Notes under the pieces: model-generated
Seen by the model: only the letters and a program-made list of their open reading frames with translations
Database searches by the model: none
What the model was told of the DNA's origin: nothing
Shown: piece after piece, positions 6,390 to 7,992 of the stretch
How the letters are laid out: each line of letters opens with the position of its first letter
Position numbering within the stretch: the stretch's first letter is position 1
Made by a program: the position numbers and the translations under genes
Origin: Pseudomonadota bacterium
Lineage (GTDB): Bacteria > Pseudomonadota > Gammaproteobacteria > SZUA-229
Length of the DNA: 7,992 nt
Assembly: GCA_015222965.1 (NCBI GenBank)
Contig: JADFWF010000240.1
Coordinates: 1 to 7,992 of the forward strand
Direction of reading: 5' to 3'

Positions 6390-6418
6390 ATTGTATTAAT
6401 TAAACACATTTATGCCAT
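6390..6418 (-). promoter_or_regulatory. Candidate promoter for the secreted TPR gene
   Basis: On the minus strand ATGGCA (6413-6418) and TACAAT (6390-6395) are 17 bp apart. The -10 matches the consensus at five of six bases and the -35 at four. Transcription would start about 20 bases before the ATG at 6361. The -35 overlaps one arm of an inverted repeat. Confidence 0.35.
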
Positions 6419-6452
6419 GAAACATGTCACATTTCCGTATCATTCTCATGGC
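6414..6452. repeat. Inverted repeat overlapping the candidate -35
   Basis: GCCATGA (6414-6420) and TCATGGC (6446-6452) are perfect 7-bp arms separated by 25 bases. One arm overlaps the candidate -35 of the TPR gene. It could be a split operator or an RNA stem, or chance. Confidence 0.3.
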
Positions 6453-6456
6453 GCAA

Positions 6457-6478
6457 ACCCTGCTAACTGTGACAGGGT
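6457..6478 (-). terminator. Weak stem-loop downstream of the transglutaminase-like gene
   Basis: On the minus strand ACCCTG and CAGGGT (6473-6478 with 6457-6462) form a 6-bp stem around 10 bases, 23 bases after the stop at 6502. Only three Ts occur at the end of the stem, so termination would be partial at best. It might attenuate or process the transcript between the two genes. Confidence 0.3.
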
Positions 6479-6501
6479 CTACATATTTGACAGCACCGGC
6501 A

Positions 6502-7992
6502 TTATTTACTCAGCAATTTGATATAGCCGGAATATTTACTTTTCACTGTCTCATCGATCATATCTGCTTCTTCATATTTGCTGCTGGCTAATTGCAGATT
6601 ACCTAACTGATAGTTAGCCATCGAAATATTCATTTTTATACCAGCATCATTCGCTGAGAGTTTTTCCGCATAGCTATAATCTTCTATCGCACGTTCATAA
6701 TCTTTTTGTGTGAAATAGATATTTCCGCGATTATTAAAAACTGAACTGTTATCGGCATCGATCGAAAGGATGTCATCAAACTCATGATTTGCCGCATCAA
6801 ACAGACCATATTTGGCATAGATGATAGCGACCTGAAGACGTGCTCTTATATTATCTGAATCCATACTGACCAGCGCACGATAGGGTTTGACCAGACGATC
6901 GAGACTCTTCTCAAGCAAGAGGGTTGTTTCACGCTGCACCAGTGGTTCGACACGTTGTTTTTCCGGCAGCTTCACCGTGTATACCGCAGGTTTCAGCGTT
7001 ACCGGTTTGAAGCTGTTCCATGCTGTATTTAATACCACGACCTGCAACTTATCTTCTTTGCTATATTTATGGTATTTACGCGCACCCTCAGCCCAGGCTT
7101 CGGCAAAACTTTGACCGATCATGGTCGCCTCTACTGGAATCCAGACCTTGCCGTCACGTATCACCAGCAGATCATCATCCAGACTGATAAGGTGGCGCTC
7201 ATTCTCTGCCAGGCCGGTATTAAACATCATAAGAAGGTGACCCGGCACATCGAGGATAGCCGTTTCTATACCAAGATTTTCCAGACTGGCACTGAGCAAA
7301 ACTGACAGATCATCACAGTCACCACTTTTCAGTTTTAGTGTCTCTCGGGAAAACTGGACATAGTCGACAGTGGATTCAGTAAGCTCTGAATAAGGGCTGT
7401 TAGGATCAACCACATAATTGATGCCGTGGGCACCAAATATATCAAACAGGGTCATCGCGGTCAGCAGGCTGCGGTCAACCGCATCTGCTTTGGGTTTGTT
7501 TTCATTGATCGACTGTCGTACAAAATCACGCAACAGGTCATCTTTTGGCGTAACAAAGGCACCGACCATATTTAGATCTTTCCAGACGATGGCATTTTTA
7601 CCGTAGATAGTCATCGGTTTTGTTATGCGGATAGCATCATCTTTATTGTTAGTGGCAAAATTGACGGCTACTTCAACCTGCACCCCTGTGTCCTCATCGA
7701 TCTCCAGAATACGATTATTAAAAATGGCATTCAGTTCCAGCTCTTCTGTGCTGTTGGCTTTTAGCAACGGGATATCCAGCGTGAAAGGGAAATCCATATA
7801 ATCTTTGATGCTGAAGCGCAACTTCAGATTGACATAATCTTTATCGCTGCCATTTTTAATACTGACTTTGCCGATCGGTCTGTCGACATATTGTTTATAA
7901 GCCGCTGAGAACACCTGTTCGAGCTGTAAATTTTTGATGATGACTTTTGGCGCATTCTTTTCAAATTCGATAGCACGTTTCTGCTCCGCGTA
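6502..7992 (-). CDS. Transglutaminase-like protein with TPR repeats (5' end beyond the window)
   Basis: The frame is open to the right edge: the 26 codons beyond the GTG at 7914 have no stop and read smoothly (YAEQKRAIEF, then APKVIIKNLQ). The GTG is therefore probably internal and the true start lies outside; 496 residues are visible. Fragment numbering is used here. Residues 38-130 look like a beta-rich module (PIGKVSIKNGS, then IKDYMDFPF). A transglutaminase-like core follows: LKSGDCDDLSVLL with candidate nucleophile Cys226, VPGHLLMMF with His252, and VWIPVEATMIG with Glu288 where the third residue is usually Asp. About three TPR repeats occupy residues 378-475. Such a domain may act as a peptidase-like or amide-processing enzyme, or only bind partners; no substrate can be read. 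The secreted TPR gene follows on the same strand, suggesting a joint envelope role. Whether the protein is exported is unknown, because the N-terminus is missing. I do not recognise a gene symbol. Confidence 0.8.
   Translation of the reverse strand, partial: YAEQKRAIEFEKNAPKVIIKNLQLEQVFSAAYKQYVDRPIGKVSIKNGSDKDYVNLKLRFSIKDYMDFPFTLDIPLLKANSTEELELNAIFNNRILEIDEDTGVQVEVAVNFATNNKDDAIRITKPMTIYGKNAIVWKDLNMVGAFVTPKDDLLRDFVRQSINENKPKADAVDRSLLTAMTLFDIFGAHGINYVVDPNSPYSELTESTVDYVQFSRETLKLKSGDCDDLSVLLSASLENLGIETAILDVPGHLLMMFNTGLAENERHLISLDDDLLVIRDGKVWIPVEATMIGQSFAEAWAEGARKYHKYSKEDKLQVVVLNTAWNSFKPVTLKPAVYTVKLPEKQRVEPLVQRETTLLLEKSLDRLVKPYRALVSMDSDNIRARLQVAIIYAKYGLFDAANHEFDDILSIDADNSSVFNNRGNIYFTQKDYERAIEDYSYAEKLSANDAGIKMNISMANYQLGNLQLASSKYEEADMIDETVKSKYSGYIKLLSK

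Noticed and set aside
6246..6521. Plus-strand open frame of 91 codons across the TPR gene start
   Set aside because: It is antisense to the signal peptide and ribosome binding site of the secreted TPR gene and shows no motif.

Overview
The window looks like a chromosomal segment of a gammaproteobacterium with moderate to slightly AT-rich composition. This rests on a GspA/GspB (ExeA/ExeB-like) pair, a short RluA-type pseudouridine synthase close to the E. coli protein in motif order, and an intergenic element resembling gammaproteobacterial REP sequences. No species can be named. I see no rRNA, tRNA, CRISPR array, prophage or transposase gene.

Layout: positions 1-120 are the only open frame at the left edge and may be the tail of an upstream gene. 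A plus-strand block follows: a secreted single-domain rhodanese (273-713) and, 5 bp later, a membrane diguanylate cyclase with a large periplasmic sensor region (719-2212). After a 73-bp gap with a candidate promoter comes gspA (2286-4061), then gspB (4063-4758) after a single base. GspA is an AAA-type ATPase joined through one membrane segment to a periplasmic peptidoglycan-binding region; GspB is its membrane-anchored partner. In Aeromonas this pair helps place the type II secretion secretin in the envelope. No other secretion gene is in the window.

A 361-bp gene-free stretch (4759-5119) separates gspB from the convergent minus-strand genes. It is rich in structure: a probable terminator, competing hairpins, a nested palindrome with T- and A-runs, an imperfect inverted repeat and a REP-like palindrome.

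The minus-strand block reads from right to left. It starts with a large transglutaminase-like/TPR protein that is still open at the right edge, so its true N-terminus lies outside the window. Next is a small secreted TPR protein with a FecR-like stretch (5804-6361), then a strong intrinsic terminator (5750-5777), then rluA (5120-5737). The two TPR genes probably form one envelope-related unit. rluA lies just beyond the terminator and must use read-through or a promoter I could not identify.

Nothing here is a clear-cut new system. The points most worth checking are the rhodanese/diguanylate cyclase pair, the insertion that separates the RxxD motif from GGDEF, the transglutaminase-like/TPR pair, and the repeat-dense intergenic region.
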